A DNA stretch of 64,000 nucleotides from Chryseobacterium caseinilyticum (GTDB taxonomy: Bacteria > Bacteroidota > Bacteroidia > Flavobacteriales > Weeksellaceae), in NCBI RefSeq assembly GCF_014837145.1, contig NZ_JACYFS010000001.1:1054001-1118000 (forward strand). The letters are read 5' to 3'. The translations under genes were made by a program, and so were the position numbers. Below the pieces are notes generated by a model. The model was not told where the DNA came from. It did not search any database and was given only the letters and a program-made list of their open reading frames with translations. Positions 7,087 to 15,075 of this stretch are shown here, one piece after another (position 1 is the first letter of the stretch; every line of letters starts with the position of its first letter).

Positions 7087-8565
7087 TTATATCTTGGTTT
7101 TTAAGAATCTGATCAGAACTGCACCTGTTGCGAAAAATGCCGACATTGAGATAAACGCATACTGCATATTGTGAAACTTCTGAATAAATACACTGAAGAT
7201 AAGCATTCCGCAGATGATTGCTAATTTTTCCAATACGTCGTAGAAGCTGAAATACGTTGTATTTTCCATTGAATTTTCAGGTAAAAGTTTTGAGTAAGTC
7301 GATCTTGACATTGCCTGAAGACCGCCCATTACCAAACCGATTAAGCCTGCCAATCCGTAGAACTGAAGCTGCACATTCGGATTTTCTCTGTTTAAAGAAT
7401 AGGCAGAAAGACAGCAGGCAATCCAGATGATAACTGCAATTGTGATTACATTTTTGTTTCCGATCTTTTTTGATAATCTTGAAAATAAAAATGCACCGAA
7501 AATCGCAATAATCTGAATCACTAAAATTGTGATAATTAATTTGTACTTATCTGCTTCTTTCGGGAAAATCACCGTACTTCCGAAAGGAACAGCCATTAGA
7601 AAAATGGTCTGCATTCCAACACTGTAGAAGAAGAAACTTGAAAGGAAAAACTTCAGAGCCTTGTCGGAGAAAAGCTTATTTCCCACTCTGAATAATTCTC
7701 TGAAGCTCTCTTTGGCAATGTCTTTATAAAAGCTGATATTATCTTTTAAAACCTCAAAAAATCCACCCTGTTCTTCATGTCTTTTGAATATGTTTTTATA
7801 ATTTAAAAGTACCAGATCTTTTGGTAATTTATCTTTCACATCCCCAAACTGTGGTAAATGTTTGAAAGTATACTGTGAAAAACCAAACCACCATGCGCCT
7901 GTAAGTAGGAAGCTGACTCTGATGTAAATTTTAGCCTGCTCCGGCCCTTTCGCAACCACCTGAATTAAAACCAAACAGATAATCAGTAATACTACAGAGC
8001 CGATGTAACCGTAAATGTAGCCTTTTGCGGAAAGTGAATCCTGCTTGTCCGGCGTCGCAATATCCGGCAAAAATGAATTGTAGAATACCAAACTTCCCCA
8101 GAAGCCGACACTTGCTGTTATACTGAAAAGCAGTCCCAGAAAGAAATTATCCATACCGGTAAACATTGCCAGTCCCATACATGAGGTTGCACCCAGATAA
8201 CAGAAAAACTGCAGGAAAGATTTTTTATTTCCAATTGTATCTGCCAATGAAGATAAAAACGGCGATAAAATTACAACCAGGAAGAACGAAATTGCGTATG
8301 AAAAACTTAAAACCGCTTCAGGTTCATAACCTTCACCGAAAATTTTAATCATGTGACGCACTGGAATTTCCTGCACCTCGCCGGCTTCTGCTACAAACTC
8401 TTTTTTGTTGTATGCAGTCGTTAAAATCGTATAATAAATCGGAAAAATTGCAGAAGTAATTACCAGCGAATAAACAGAGTTTGCCCAGTCGTAGACAGCC
8501 CAGGCTTTCATAATCTTCGGGTTATTCTTTATATTTTGAGTCGGTTGAATTTCAGTTTCAGACAT
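7087..8565 (-). CDS. MFS transporter, UMF1/Atg22-like
   Basis: A 492-residue transporter with about twelve membrane helices. KAWAVYDWANSVYSLVITSA near the N-terminus is characteristic of the UMF1 branch of the major facilitator superfamily, related to the yeast vacuolar effluxer Atg22; GGLQAMSRSTYSKLLPE in the C-terminal half is also typical. The substrate is unknown. I place the start at MSETEIQ rather than at the longer in-frame start at 8610, because a -7 promoter element (TATTTTTG, 8593-8586) lies between them. A large cytoplasmic loop of about 70 residues separates the two six-helix halves. Confidence 0.85.
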   Translation of the reverse strand: MSETEIQPTQNIKNNPKIMKAWAVYDWANSVYSLVITSAIFPIYYTILTTAYNKKEFVAEAGEVQEIPVRHMIKIFGEGYEPEAVLSFSYAISFFLVVILSPFLSSLADTIGNKKSFLQFFCYLGATSCMGLAMFTGMDNFFLGLLFSITASVGFWGSLVFYNSFLPDIATPDKQDSLSAKGYIYGYIGSVVLLIICLVLIQVVAKGPEQAKIYIRVSFLLTGAWWFGFSQYTFKHLPQFGDVKDKLPKDLVLLNYKNIFKRHEEQGGFFEVLKDNISFYKDIAKESFRELFRVGNKLFSDKALKFFLSSFFFYSVGMQTIFLMAVPFGSTVIFPKEADKYKLIITILVIQIIAIFGAFLFSRLSKKIGNKNVITIAVIIWIACCLSAYSLNRENPNVQLQFYGLAGLIGLVMGGLQAMSRSTYSKLLPENSMENTTYFSFYDVLEKLAIICGMLIFSVFIQKFHNMQYAFISMSAFFATGAVLIRFLKTKI

Positions 8566-8585
8566 TTTCAAACTAATTAGTTGCA

Positions 8586-8593
8586 CAAAAATA
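8586..8593 (-). promoter_or_regulatory. -7 element before the UMF1 transporter
   Basis: TATTTTTG on the minus strand matches TAnnTTTG, about 20 bases before the ATG at 8565. It decides the start codon, since the longer frame would begin upstream of the promoter. Confidence 0.45.
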
Positions 8594-8812
8594 GAAAAAC
8601 CGCTGAACATTCGGAGGTTTTTATTTTTTTAAGGCTAAATTTTATTGATTTGTTAAAGTTAAGCTGGATTGAGAGATGACATCATTAATAAAGGTTTCGC
8701 TCCTGTAGGGCTTCGCATCGTTAATTTTTCTTGTTTGCCACAAAGGTTTTGCTTCGCCGGAGCATTTGGATTTTTTTAACAATCTAATATGTACATCCAT
8801 TTTAGTTCAGGC

Positions 8813-8995
8813 TGTTTCAATTTGGGAAAGTTCAAACTATATTGGGTTCTCGTTTTCCCAAATTGGGAAACCAACCCTGCAATTAGATTCAAACTGTCCC
8901 AGGTTGGGACGGCAAGAAATTATTTTGGTTTAAACTTTCCTAAAATGGGATGGTGTGCTACTAATCAGTTTATTAAAATCCCAAACTTTCAGATC
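8813..8995. repeat. degenerate 41-bp tandem array of palindromes
   Basis: Four GGG triplets sit at 8824, 8865, 8906 and 8947, and CCC or CCT at 8857, 8898, 8939 and 8980, all exactly 41 bases apart. Each unit carries an imperfect or perfect palindrome: TTTCCCAAATTGGGAAA at 8854-8870 and GTCCCAGGTTGGGAC at 8896-8910 are the clearest. Units 2 and 3 also share a GATTCAAAC-like end. The period is not a multiple of three and the frame through it looks non-coding. It is followed by a terminator-like hairpin. Confidence 0.7.
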
Positions 8996-9029
8996 TAAAA
9001 ATTAAAGAAAATGTTCATTTAAAAATAAA

Positions 9030-9060
9030 AAAACCAAAAACACGGATGCTTTTGGTTTTT
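9030..9060. terminator. bidirectional terminator
   Basis: AAACCAAAA pairs with TTTTGGTTT around a CACGGATGC loop, with A and T runs on both sides. On the minus strand it ends the GldL-like/thiolase transcript. Confidence 0.65.
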
Positions 9061-9089
9061 ATATGATGATTGAATTTAATTTGAAATTC

Positions 9090-9281
9090 TTAAGTTTTTC
9101 TACTGATCAATATTTGGACTATCAATACTAAAATTCCTACAACCTGAACGATTGTACCAATTGTCAGACCTATATTTCCGTTGAAAGGCCCCAAAGTGAA
9201 GTGAGTGATTTTCAGCCATGCACCTACAACAGTAATTAAAAATCCGATCAGAAAAATAACAATTCCCAGTTTAAATTTCAT
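9090..9281 (-). CDS. 63-residue membrane protein with GldL-like helices
   Basis: A two-helix membrane protein: residues 5-25 and about 37-58 are hydrophobic. The stretch LITVVGAWLKITHF followed by a glycine-containing second helix resembles the N-terminal transmembrane hairpin of GldL, the proton-driven motor subunit of type IX secretion and gliding. The long periplasmic part of GldL is absent, so it is not GldL itself. It starts 6 bases downstream of the thiolase stop and is presumably in the same transcript. Function unknown; homology to GldL is my inference from pattern only. Confidence 0.6.
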   Translation of the reverse strand: MKFKLGIVIFLIGFLITVVGAWLKITHFTLGPFNGNIGLTIGTIVQVVGILVLIVQILISRKT

Positions 9282-9287
9282 ACAAGC

Positions 9288-10466
9288 TTATATATTTTCA
9301 ATAACGACTGCAGAAGCACCGCCACCACCGTTACAGATTGCTGCAGCACCGTATTTACCGTTGTTTTGCTTTAAAACGTTTATCAAAGTAACGATAATTC
9401 TTGAACCTGAACTTCCAAGTGGATGGCCCAAAGCAACTGCCCCGCCATTCACGTTAACTTTTGCAGCATCTAATCCTAAGATTTTGCTATTTGCCAAACC
9501 AACAACAGAAAACGCTTCGTTGAATTCAAAAAAGTCGATATCTGAAATTTCTAAACCAGCTTTTTTAAGAGCAATTGGTAAAGCTTTTGAAGGGGCGACA
9601 GTAAAGTTTTCAGGCTCGATAGCGGCATCTGCGTAAGAAATGATTTTTGCCAAAGGTTTCAATCCTAATTCTTCCATTTTCTCTTTAGAAACAAGAATTA
9701 ATGCAGAAGCACCGTCGTTTAAAGTTGATGCGTTGGCTGCTGTAACGGTTCCTTCTTCTTTTTTGAAAACTGTTGGAAGCGTAGGCATTCTGTCGAAATT
9801 TACAGCTTTATATTCTTCATCTTCAGCGAAAATTACCGGATCTCCTTTTCTTTGAGGAATGGATACAGGAACAACTTCTTCCGCGAATTTCCCTTCGCTC
9901 CAAGCTTTTGCAGATCTTTTATATGATTCGACAGCGAAATTATCCTGATCTTCTCTTGAGAAACTGTAATCTGTTGCACATTTTTCAGCGCAAACACCCA
10001 TGTGAACTTTGTTGTAAACATCTGTAAGTCCGTCTAGAACCATTCCGTCCTGCATTTTTACGTCACCTAATTTTGTAGCGTTTCTTGCATTATAATAGTG
10101 AGGAACCATGGACATATTTTCCATACCACCTGCAACAATAACGTCCGCATCACCCGCTTTGATAGCCTGTGCAGCCATCGTCACAGCCTTCATTCCTGAA
10201 GCACAAACTTTGTTAATTGTCGTAGAAGGTGTTTCGTTTGAAAGTCCAGCTCCTAACGCAACCTGTCTTGCCGGAGCCTGACCCTCACCTGCCTGAAGAA
10301 CGTTCCCCATGTAGATTTCCTGAACGTTTTTCGGGTCAAGATCAATTTTATATAATGCTCCTTTTACTGCTGCAGCTCCCAGTTTTGTAGCCGGAACTGT
10401 TGAAAGGCTTCCCATAAAACTTCCCATTGGAGTTCTTACTGCGGAAACGATGAATACTTCTTTCAT
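9288..10466 (-). CDS. acetyl-CoA C-acyltransferase (thiolase)
   Basis: A 392-residue thiolase, normal length for the family. The nucleophilic Cys88 lies in INKVCASGMKAV, the catalytic His in VALGHPLGSSGSR and the second Cys in AICNGGGGAS, so the complete catalytic set is present. It either cleaves 3-ketoacyl-CoA in beta-oxidation or condenses two acetyl-CoA; sequence alone does not separate the two. A mevalonate-pathway kinase gene lies 2.3 kb away, so supplying acetoacetyl-CoA is also possible. The upstream leader contains a long-range inverted repeat (10502-10552). Confidence 0.92.
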   Translation of the reverse strand: MKEVFIVSAVRTPMGSFMGSLSTVPATKLGAAAVKGALYKIDLDPKNVQEIYMGNVLQAGEGQAPARQVALGAGLSNETPSTTINKVCASGMKAVTMAAQAIKAGDADVIVAGGMENMSMVPHYYNARNATKLGDVKMQDGMVLDGLTDVYNKVHMGVCAEKCATDYSFSREDQDNFAVESYKRSAKAWSEGKFAEEVVPVSIPQRKGDPVIFAEDEEYKAVNFDRMPTLPTVFKKEEGTVTAANASTLNDGASALILVSKEKMEELGLKPLAKIISYADAAIEPENFTVAPSKALPIALKKAGLEISDIDFFEFNEAFSVVGLANSKILGLDAAKVNVNGGAVALGHPLGSSGSRIIVTLINVLKQNNGKYGAAAICNGGGGASAVVIENI

Positions 10467-10501
10467 ATGTAAATTTTTATTGTTTTTTAAAGGTCATATG
10501 C

Positions 10502-10552
10502 AATCGCCATCACTTATCTTAAGTGTTTTTTGGATTGTAAAATATGGCGATT
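10502..10552 (-). promoter_or_regulatory. inverted repeat in the thiolase leader
   Basis: AATCGCCAT (10502-10510) and ATGGCGATT (10544-10552) are perfectly complementary, and between them CACTT/AAGTG forms a smaller hairpin. It lies 36 bases upstream of the thiolase ATG. It may end the upstream transcript or form a structured 5' leader; no T-run follows it on the minus strand. TAATTTT heptads lie just beyond it at about 10564-10585. Confidence 0.4.
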
Positions 10553-10634
10553 TCATATTTTTTTTAATTTTTAATTTTTAATTTTTTCTAAACCAAGTGA
10601 TAATAATTTCCTGAAAACTTAATGTTTTGATCCC

Positions 10635-11036
10635 TTACACTTGGCTCTTTTCACTTTTTACCTGGCTCTTCACAAAAAGCATAATTAATGCTCCTAAAAA
10701 CTCAACTGCCCATCCCCACTGTAGTTTCACAGTTCCAGCTAAGGCTTTTGTCCAGGATTTAAAAGGAAGAAAACTGAAATAGCTGGAGGCCTGATATTTT
10801 ACGGCAAACAGAGTGAATACAAATAGAATCAACAGAAAAACTGCAAAAGTATTGACGAGCTTTCCTCTGTTATTTACAACCCCGAAAAGTGCACAGGTAC
10901 AGAATATCCAGCAGAAAATTGCCAGAAAATGGTCGAGCTGCCAATAGTTCCAGTTTCCGATGATCGGAACGTGTACGAGAGGAAGAAAGCTTCCTACAAC
11001 CACCAAAATCAATCCTAAAAGCTGTAAATTTTTCAT
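10635..11036 (-). CDS. small four-helix membrane protein, unknown
   Basis: A 133-residue protein with four predicted membrane helices (about 5-25, 35-55, 62-80 and 105-122) and a short basic C-terminal tail. I recognise no family. The last residues, KSQVKSEKSQV, are encoded by a dispersed short repeat (10640-10673) also found just after etfB, so the true C-terminus has been shaped by repeat DNA. It lies upstream of thiolase on the same strand, 168 bases away, with a structured leader between them. Confidence 0.6.
   Translation of the reverse strand: MKNLQLLGLILVVVGSFLPLVHVPIIGNWNYWQLDHFLAIFCWIFCTCALFGVVNNRGKLVNTFAVFLLILFVFTLFAVKYQASSYFSFLPFKSWTKALAGTVKLQWGWAVEFLGALIMLFVKSQVKSEKSQV
10640..10673. 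repeat. dispersed word repeat, copy 1
   Basis: The framework CTTG-(2)-TCTTTT-(1)-ACTTTTTAC-(1)-TG-(2)-TCTT is shared with 16899-16930. Here it forms the last codons of the 133-residue membrane protein. Confidence 0.5.
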
Positions 11037-11085
11037 TAATAATTTTAAGATATATCATTAATCTCAGAATGCCAAAGTACAAAAA

Positions 11086-11114
11086 AAAACATACTTTTTG
11101 TAAGTATGTTTTAA
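11086..11114 (-). terminator. terminator of the ECF sigma / barrel operon
   Basis: AAAACATACTT and AAGTATGTTTT form an 11-bp stem with a four-base loop and a long T-run on the minus strand. It lies downstream of the 360-residue barrel-like gene. Confidence 0.75.
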
Positions 11115-11206
11115 AATCAAATAATTCAAAATGAAGATATTGTTTAAATAAAATTAGATGTTTAAAATTATCAATTATTTAATATTAATTTAAAAATTTT
11201 ATCAAT

Positions 11207-12289
11207 TTAAAAATTAACACTCAACAATTCCAAACCAATCTGAAGACCATATTTGCTTGTTAGCAATGCGTCATTATTAAAAGTTGGGGTAAAATCTTTC
11301 TGAATATACAATCCCACACCACCATAACCAATTCCAAATTTACCTCCGACCAGAAAATTATTTACACCATTTGCCACAGTTTCCCTTTCCACAATTCTTT
11401 TTGAATATTCAGTTGAGAATTTGTTATAAATAACGCTTGTGGCTTTCACACCGCCATATAATCCTGCTAGAACGTAGAATTGCGTCTGTCTGTTATCCAC
11501 ATATTTCACATTTTCATGCTCTACATATTTAGGATTAAGAACCCATTTCAATTCTAACGGAACCAAGATGTAAGAATTGTTTAAGCTGGTTCTTTTAACC
11601 GTCCCTCTCGAAAAATCCTGTACAAAAAGATTTTTATCATCCTGCGCAAAAACTTTACCATATTTTGGAGTAAAATAATCTGTTCTTGAGCCAATTCCTA
11701 CACGATAAAATACCGGACTTCTGAAGCCTCCCAATTGATTTTCATATCTGACAGAAAAATTAATAGAATTATATACGGTATTTTTAACATCAGAATCTTT
11801 GCTGTAAAATCTGAAAGGCTCTTTTTTAGTAGTCAAATTGACACCTACAAAACTTACAGAAAGCTTCACAGAATGCAGATAATCTTTGGGAAGCAACACT
11901 CTTTTTCCGCTGAATTGAATCTTTCCACTAAAAGGCTCAAAAGATAATCTGTACTTTCCATCAGGATTTAAAACTGCATTTCTAACTAACTCCTGCGTTG
12001 CACTTTCCAGTTCAGATTTCTCGTTTTCGATCTTGTCGTTAATGATTTGCTCATACTTTTGGGCAATTTCTTTTCTTCGTTTTAATCGTTCTTCAGTTAC
12101 GGCAACTTTGTTTCCTTTTAAATTTTCATTTACTTTATCTAATTCGATATTCATATTAGATTTTTCGGCCAAGATAATGCTGTCAACTTTTTTTGTGTAA
12201 TAATGCATTTGGGTATGCACATTCTGATTCTGAGAGAAGGCAAAAGCAGAAAGACAAACCGTTGCAATTAAGGTAATTTTTGTTTTCAT
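11207..12289 (-). CDS. secreted protein, coiled coil plus probable beta-barrel
   Basis: A 360-residue protein with a signal peptide (cut after about residue 19, FAFSQ). Residues 25-115 are charged and helical, likely a periplasmic coiled coil; from about 115 on, alternating polar and hydrophobic strands (KYRLSFEPF, GKIQFSGKR, INFSVRYENQ, FYVLAGLYGG, FLVGGKFGIGYGGVGLYIQKDF) ending in F at the last residue look like an outer-membrane beta-barrel. I do not recognise a named family. It is the third gene after an ECF sigma factor and a membrane-anchored protein and may be the output or sensor of that unit. Confidence 0.65.
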   Translation of the reverse strand: MKTKITLIATVCLSAFAFSQNQNVHTQMHYYTKKVDSIILAEKSNMNIELDKVNENLKGNKVAVTEERLKRRKEIAQKYEQIINDKIENEKSELESATQELVRNAVLNPDGKYRLSFEPFSGKIQFSGKRVLLPKDYLHSVKLSVSFVGVNLTTKKEPFRFYSKDSDVKNTVYNSINFSVRYENQLGGFRSPVFYRVGIGSRTDYFTPKYGKVFAQDDKNLFVQDFSRGTVKRTSLNNSYILVPLELKWVLNPKYVEHENVKYVDNRQTQFYVLAGLYGGVKATSVIYNKFSTEYSKRIVERETVANGVNNFLVGGKFGIGYGGVGLYIQKDFTPTFNNDALLTSKYGLQIGLELLSVNF

Positions 12290-12364
12290 AAAAGTTTATT
12301 TTTAGACACAATTATAGTTCTGTTTAGGTGTCAACAGTTTATTTTAAGATATTTTTATAAAAGA

Positions 12365-13048
12365 TTATTCTGTAGCGGCAGAATCCGCAAAAACTTTGAC
12401 GCCGAAAATACGCAGTGAACCCGGACGTCTGATTTTTAATTTTGAAGCATCCACAACACCAAACTGTTCACTTCTGCTTGACTCGACTCTGGTTTTATCT
12501 AATTCTCTGCCCAAAAGTAGTTCATCAGCAGTGGTGTAAGAAGTTTTCTTCTTTTCAGTTATATTGGTTTTAGAGTTGATATTTTGTGGCGTTTGTAATG
12601 CGAAAACAGGAGTATCAATAGGTTTTAATTCCTTTACTATTATTTCTGGATTTATCTGAGTCTGTATTTTTTCAATCGATTTTTCAGAAACAAATTTATT
12701 GTGATCATTAATCACATCCACTTTGTTGAAAACAGATTTCTTCGTAATTTCTTCGTTTGGAATTGTAGATTCTATCGCTTCTGTAAGTCTAAAATTATTT
12801 TCAGAAGGATTTTTAGTAATAATTGTGTTATTATTTAATGGTTTGTCTGTATTAAAATAAAATAATCCTCCAACCGAAATTAAAAGAACAATCACAGCAG
12901 CATATTTCCACCAGTGAAATGTGTGTTTTCGAAAAGTTTCAGACCCTGTATCCAATTCACTTTCAATCTGATCCCAAAGATTGGCGGAAGGCTTTATTTC
13001 AAGCTCTTCGTAATCAGTTTTTAACTGTTTCTGTATGTTTTTGTCCAT
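12365..13048 (-). CDS. single-pass membrane protein, anti-sigma-like
   Basis: A 227-residue protein with a cytoplasmic N-terminus of about 45 residues, one membrane helix (WWKYAAVIVLLISVGGLFYF, about 46-65) and a periplasmic region without recognisable fold. The N-terminal part (LKTDYEELEIKPSANLWDQIESELD) resembles cytoplasmic regions of Bacteroidota membrane proteins encoded with ECF sigma factors. Its gene overlaps the sigma gene by 35 bases, so the two are translationally coupled. The layout argues for an anti-sigma role, but no zinc-binding anti-sigma motif is present and the assignment is inference. Confidence 0.65.
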   Translation of the reverse strand: MDKNIQKQLKTDYEELEIKPSANLWDQIESELDTGSETFRKHTFHWWKYAAVIVLLISVGGLFYFNTDKPLNNNTIITKNPSENNFRLTEAIESTIPNEEITKKSVFNKVDVINDHNKFVSEKSIEKIQTQINPEIIVKELKPIDTPVFALQTPQNINSKTNITEKKKTSYTTADELLLGRELDKTRVESSRSEQFGVVDASKLKIRRPGSLRIFGVKVFADSAATE

Positions 13049-13567
13049 TTTCTTTTGCTTTTAAATAATCTGCAATCCATTTTTTGGCTTTGCTGAGCTG
13101 GCTTTTGCTGGTTCCTTCTGTAATATTCAGAATTTCAGCAATTTCCTGATGCTTTTTATCTTCAAATACATAAAGATTGAATATCAATCGGTAACCTGTC
13201 GGCATTTGAGAAAAAATCTCTTCGATATTGATATTGTATAAATTCTCGTCCGAATCTTCTTCAAAATAATCATCAGCAATTTCAATATCGGAATACAGAA
13301 TATTCCTGTTTTTCCTGACAAAAGTTATTGAGTCATTGACCACAATTTTCCTCAGCCAAAAAGGAAAACTTTTCCACTCTTTACAATCATTGATTTTATT
13401 GAAGCATTTGAGAAAAGCATTTAACAGAATATCTTCCGCATCATGAATGTTATTTGTATAAGAATTCGCTACTGCCAGCATTTTAGCTGAAAACAATTCG
13501 TAAAGTGCTTTCTGAGCTCTACGGTCCTGCTTTTGGCGAGTTTAAAATTCTTTTCTAAATCCTTCAT
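13014..13567 (-). CDS. ECF sigma-70 factor, apparent frameshift near the N-terminus
   Basis: From about 13526 to 13014 the frame encodes KQDRRAQKALYELFSAKMLA, then HDAEDILLNAFLKCF (sigma region 2) and, near the end, KKHQEIAEILNITEGTSKSQLSKAKKW (region 4 helix-turn-helix), a typical ECF sigma factor. The only upstream ATG, at 13567, reads MKDLEKNFKLAK and then goes out of frame. One additional A in the four-A run at 13531-13534 would join the two into a normal N-terminus. This is either a real one-base deletion or a homopolymer sequencing error. If real, only a protein lacking about 30 N-terminal residues could be made. Upstream of the anti-sigma-like and barrel genes. Confidence 0.75.
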
Positions 13568-13626
13568 GTATCAGTTTCTATCCTTAAGACAGCAAAAGTT
13601 TAAAATGGTTGCCCGAAAATAAAAAA

Positions 13627-13654
13627 AATTGCACTTTTTATTCAAAAGTGCAAT
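13627..13654 (-). terminator. terminator of the nucleoside transporter gene
   Basis: ATTGCACTTTT pairs perfectly with AAAAGTGCAAT, followed on the minus strand by eight T residues. It lies just downstream of the transporter stop codon at 13675. Confidence 0.8.
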
Positions 13655-13674
13655 GTATAAATTCGTGATGATCA

Positions 13675-15057
13675 TTAATGACTTACATTTTCAACCGCCT
13701 TCGGATCGTGTTTATGTTTAAATAAAACCCAGAAAAGAATGGCCAGAACAAGCGCATAGGCTGCAAAAGAAAGCCAGATATTATGCCAGTCTTTCATCAT
13801 TACGACTGATGATAAGGTTCCGTCAGGATTTACTGCTGAATGAAAACTTTCCTTTAAAATATTTAGAAAAGACGGATTATCAGGTTTGGTTTCCAGATAA
13901 GAAGATAATTCTGTAACGGTAGTAAACCTGTGTGTGAAAAATTTATCGATTGCCCAACCCGCGATATAGCTTCCGAAAACAGCCCCAAACCCGTTGGTCA
14001 TCATCATAAATAATCCCTGTGCAGAAGAACGGATCTTTTTATCTGTAGTCGTTTCAACGAAAAGTGAACCGGAAATATTAAAGAAATCGAAAGCCATTCC
14101 GTAAACAATACACGACATGATGATTAATCCTAATCCGTATCCTTCAGGTATTCCGTAGGCAAAAAATCCGAATCTCAGTACCCATGCAAACATGGAGAAA
14201 AGCATCACTCTCTTGATCCCAAATCTCTTCAGGAAAAACGGAATTGCCAAAATAAATAAAGTTTCAGACACCTGAGAAATCGACATGATAATCGTTGATC
14301 TCTGTACTACAAAAGAATTTGCATACTTTGGAAAGTGCGAAAATTCACTTAAAAATACATCTCCATAAGCGTTGGTCAGCTGTAAGGCTGCACCCAAAAG
14401 CATTGAGAAGAGAAAGAAAAGTGCTGTCTTGTAATTTTTGAAGAGTTTAAAAGCATTTAAACCTAATTGTTCTGATAGAGGTGCATCTTTATCGATAAGC
14501 CTCTGTGGCGGGCATTTTGGTAACGTTAAAGCATAGATTCCCAGGATAATGGCAGCTACTCCTGCGATGTAAAACTGACCTTCGGTAGCTTTGTTTCCTG
14601 TAAGATTTGTAATCCACATGGCAACGATAAAACCTACTGTTCCCCACACTCTGATCGGTGGAAAATCTTTTACCACATCCAGATTACTGTTTTTTAAAAC
14701 CGTATATGAAATTGAATTTGCCAGAGCAATTGTGGGCATGTAAAAACACATGGCCACGAGCATTACCGTAAAAAATGAGTTCGGATTATCGCTGTGAGGC
14801 AGGAAGAAAAGGGTGATCCCGTATAGGATTTGTAAAGCCGAGAAAATTCTTTCTGCGTTGATCCAGCGGTCGGCAATAATTCCGGTAATGGTCGGCATAA
14901 AGATCGATGCAATACCCATGGTGCCGAAAACCGCTCCAAACTGGGTTCCGTCCCACTGTTTTGTACCGAACCAAAAATTCGCCATCGTTATTAGCCATGC
15001 TCCCCACACAAAAAACTGCAGAAAGCTGAGGACGGTCAATCGTAATTTTAAATTCAT
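13675..15057 (-). CDS. MFS transporter, nucleoside:H+ symporter type
   Basis: A 460-residue transporter with about twelve membrane helices. The N-terminus (LRLTVLSFLQFFVWGAWL) and FGAVFGTMGIASIFMPTITG followed by ADRWINAERI match the nucleoside permease (NupG/XapB-like) group of the major facilitator superfamily. It probably imports nucleosides with protons, though Bacteroidota members of this group are not well characterised. Its start lies 18 bases downstream of the bifunctional nuclease stop, so the two are likely one transcript, ending at the strong terminator at 13627-13654. Confidence 0.85.
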   Translation of the reverse strand: MNLKLRLTVLSFLQFFVWGAWLITMANFWFGTKQWDGTQFGAVFGTMGIASIFMPTITGIIADRWINAERIFSALQILYGITLFFLPHSDNPNSFFTVMLVAMCFYMPTIALANSISYTVLKNSNLDVVKDFPPIRVWGTVGFIVAMWITNLTGNKATEGQFYIAGVAAIILGIYALTLPKCPPQRLIDKDAPLSEQLGLNAFKLFKNYKTALFFLFSMLLGAALQLTNAYGDVFLSEFSHFPKYANSFVVQRSTIIMSISQVSETLFILAIPFFLKRFGIKRVMLFSMFAWVLRFGFFAYGIPEGYGLGLIIMSCIVYGMAFDFFNISGSLFVETTTDKKIRSSAQGLFMMMTNGFGAVFGSYIAGWAIDKFFTHRFTTVTELSSYLETKPDNPSFLNILKESFHSAVNPDGTLSSVVMMKDWHNIWLSFAAYALVLAILFWVLFKHKHDPKAVENVSH

Positions 15058-15075
15058 TATTTATGTAAAAGATTC

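Noticed and set aside
8789..8998. 69-codon plus-strand frame
   Set aside because: It lies across the 41-bp palindromic array, whose period is not a multiple of three, and has no promoter or family.
11493..11501. Perfect DnaA box inside the barrel gene
   Set aside because: Within coding sequence and isolated.
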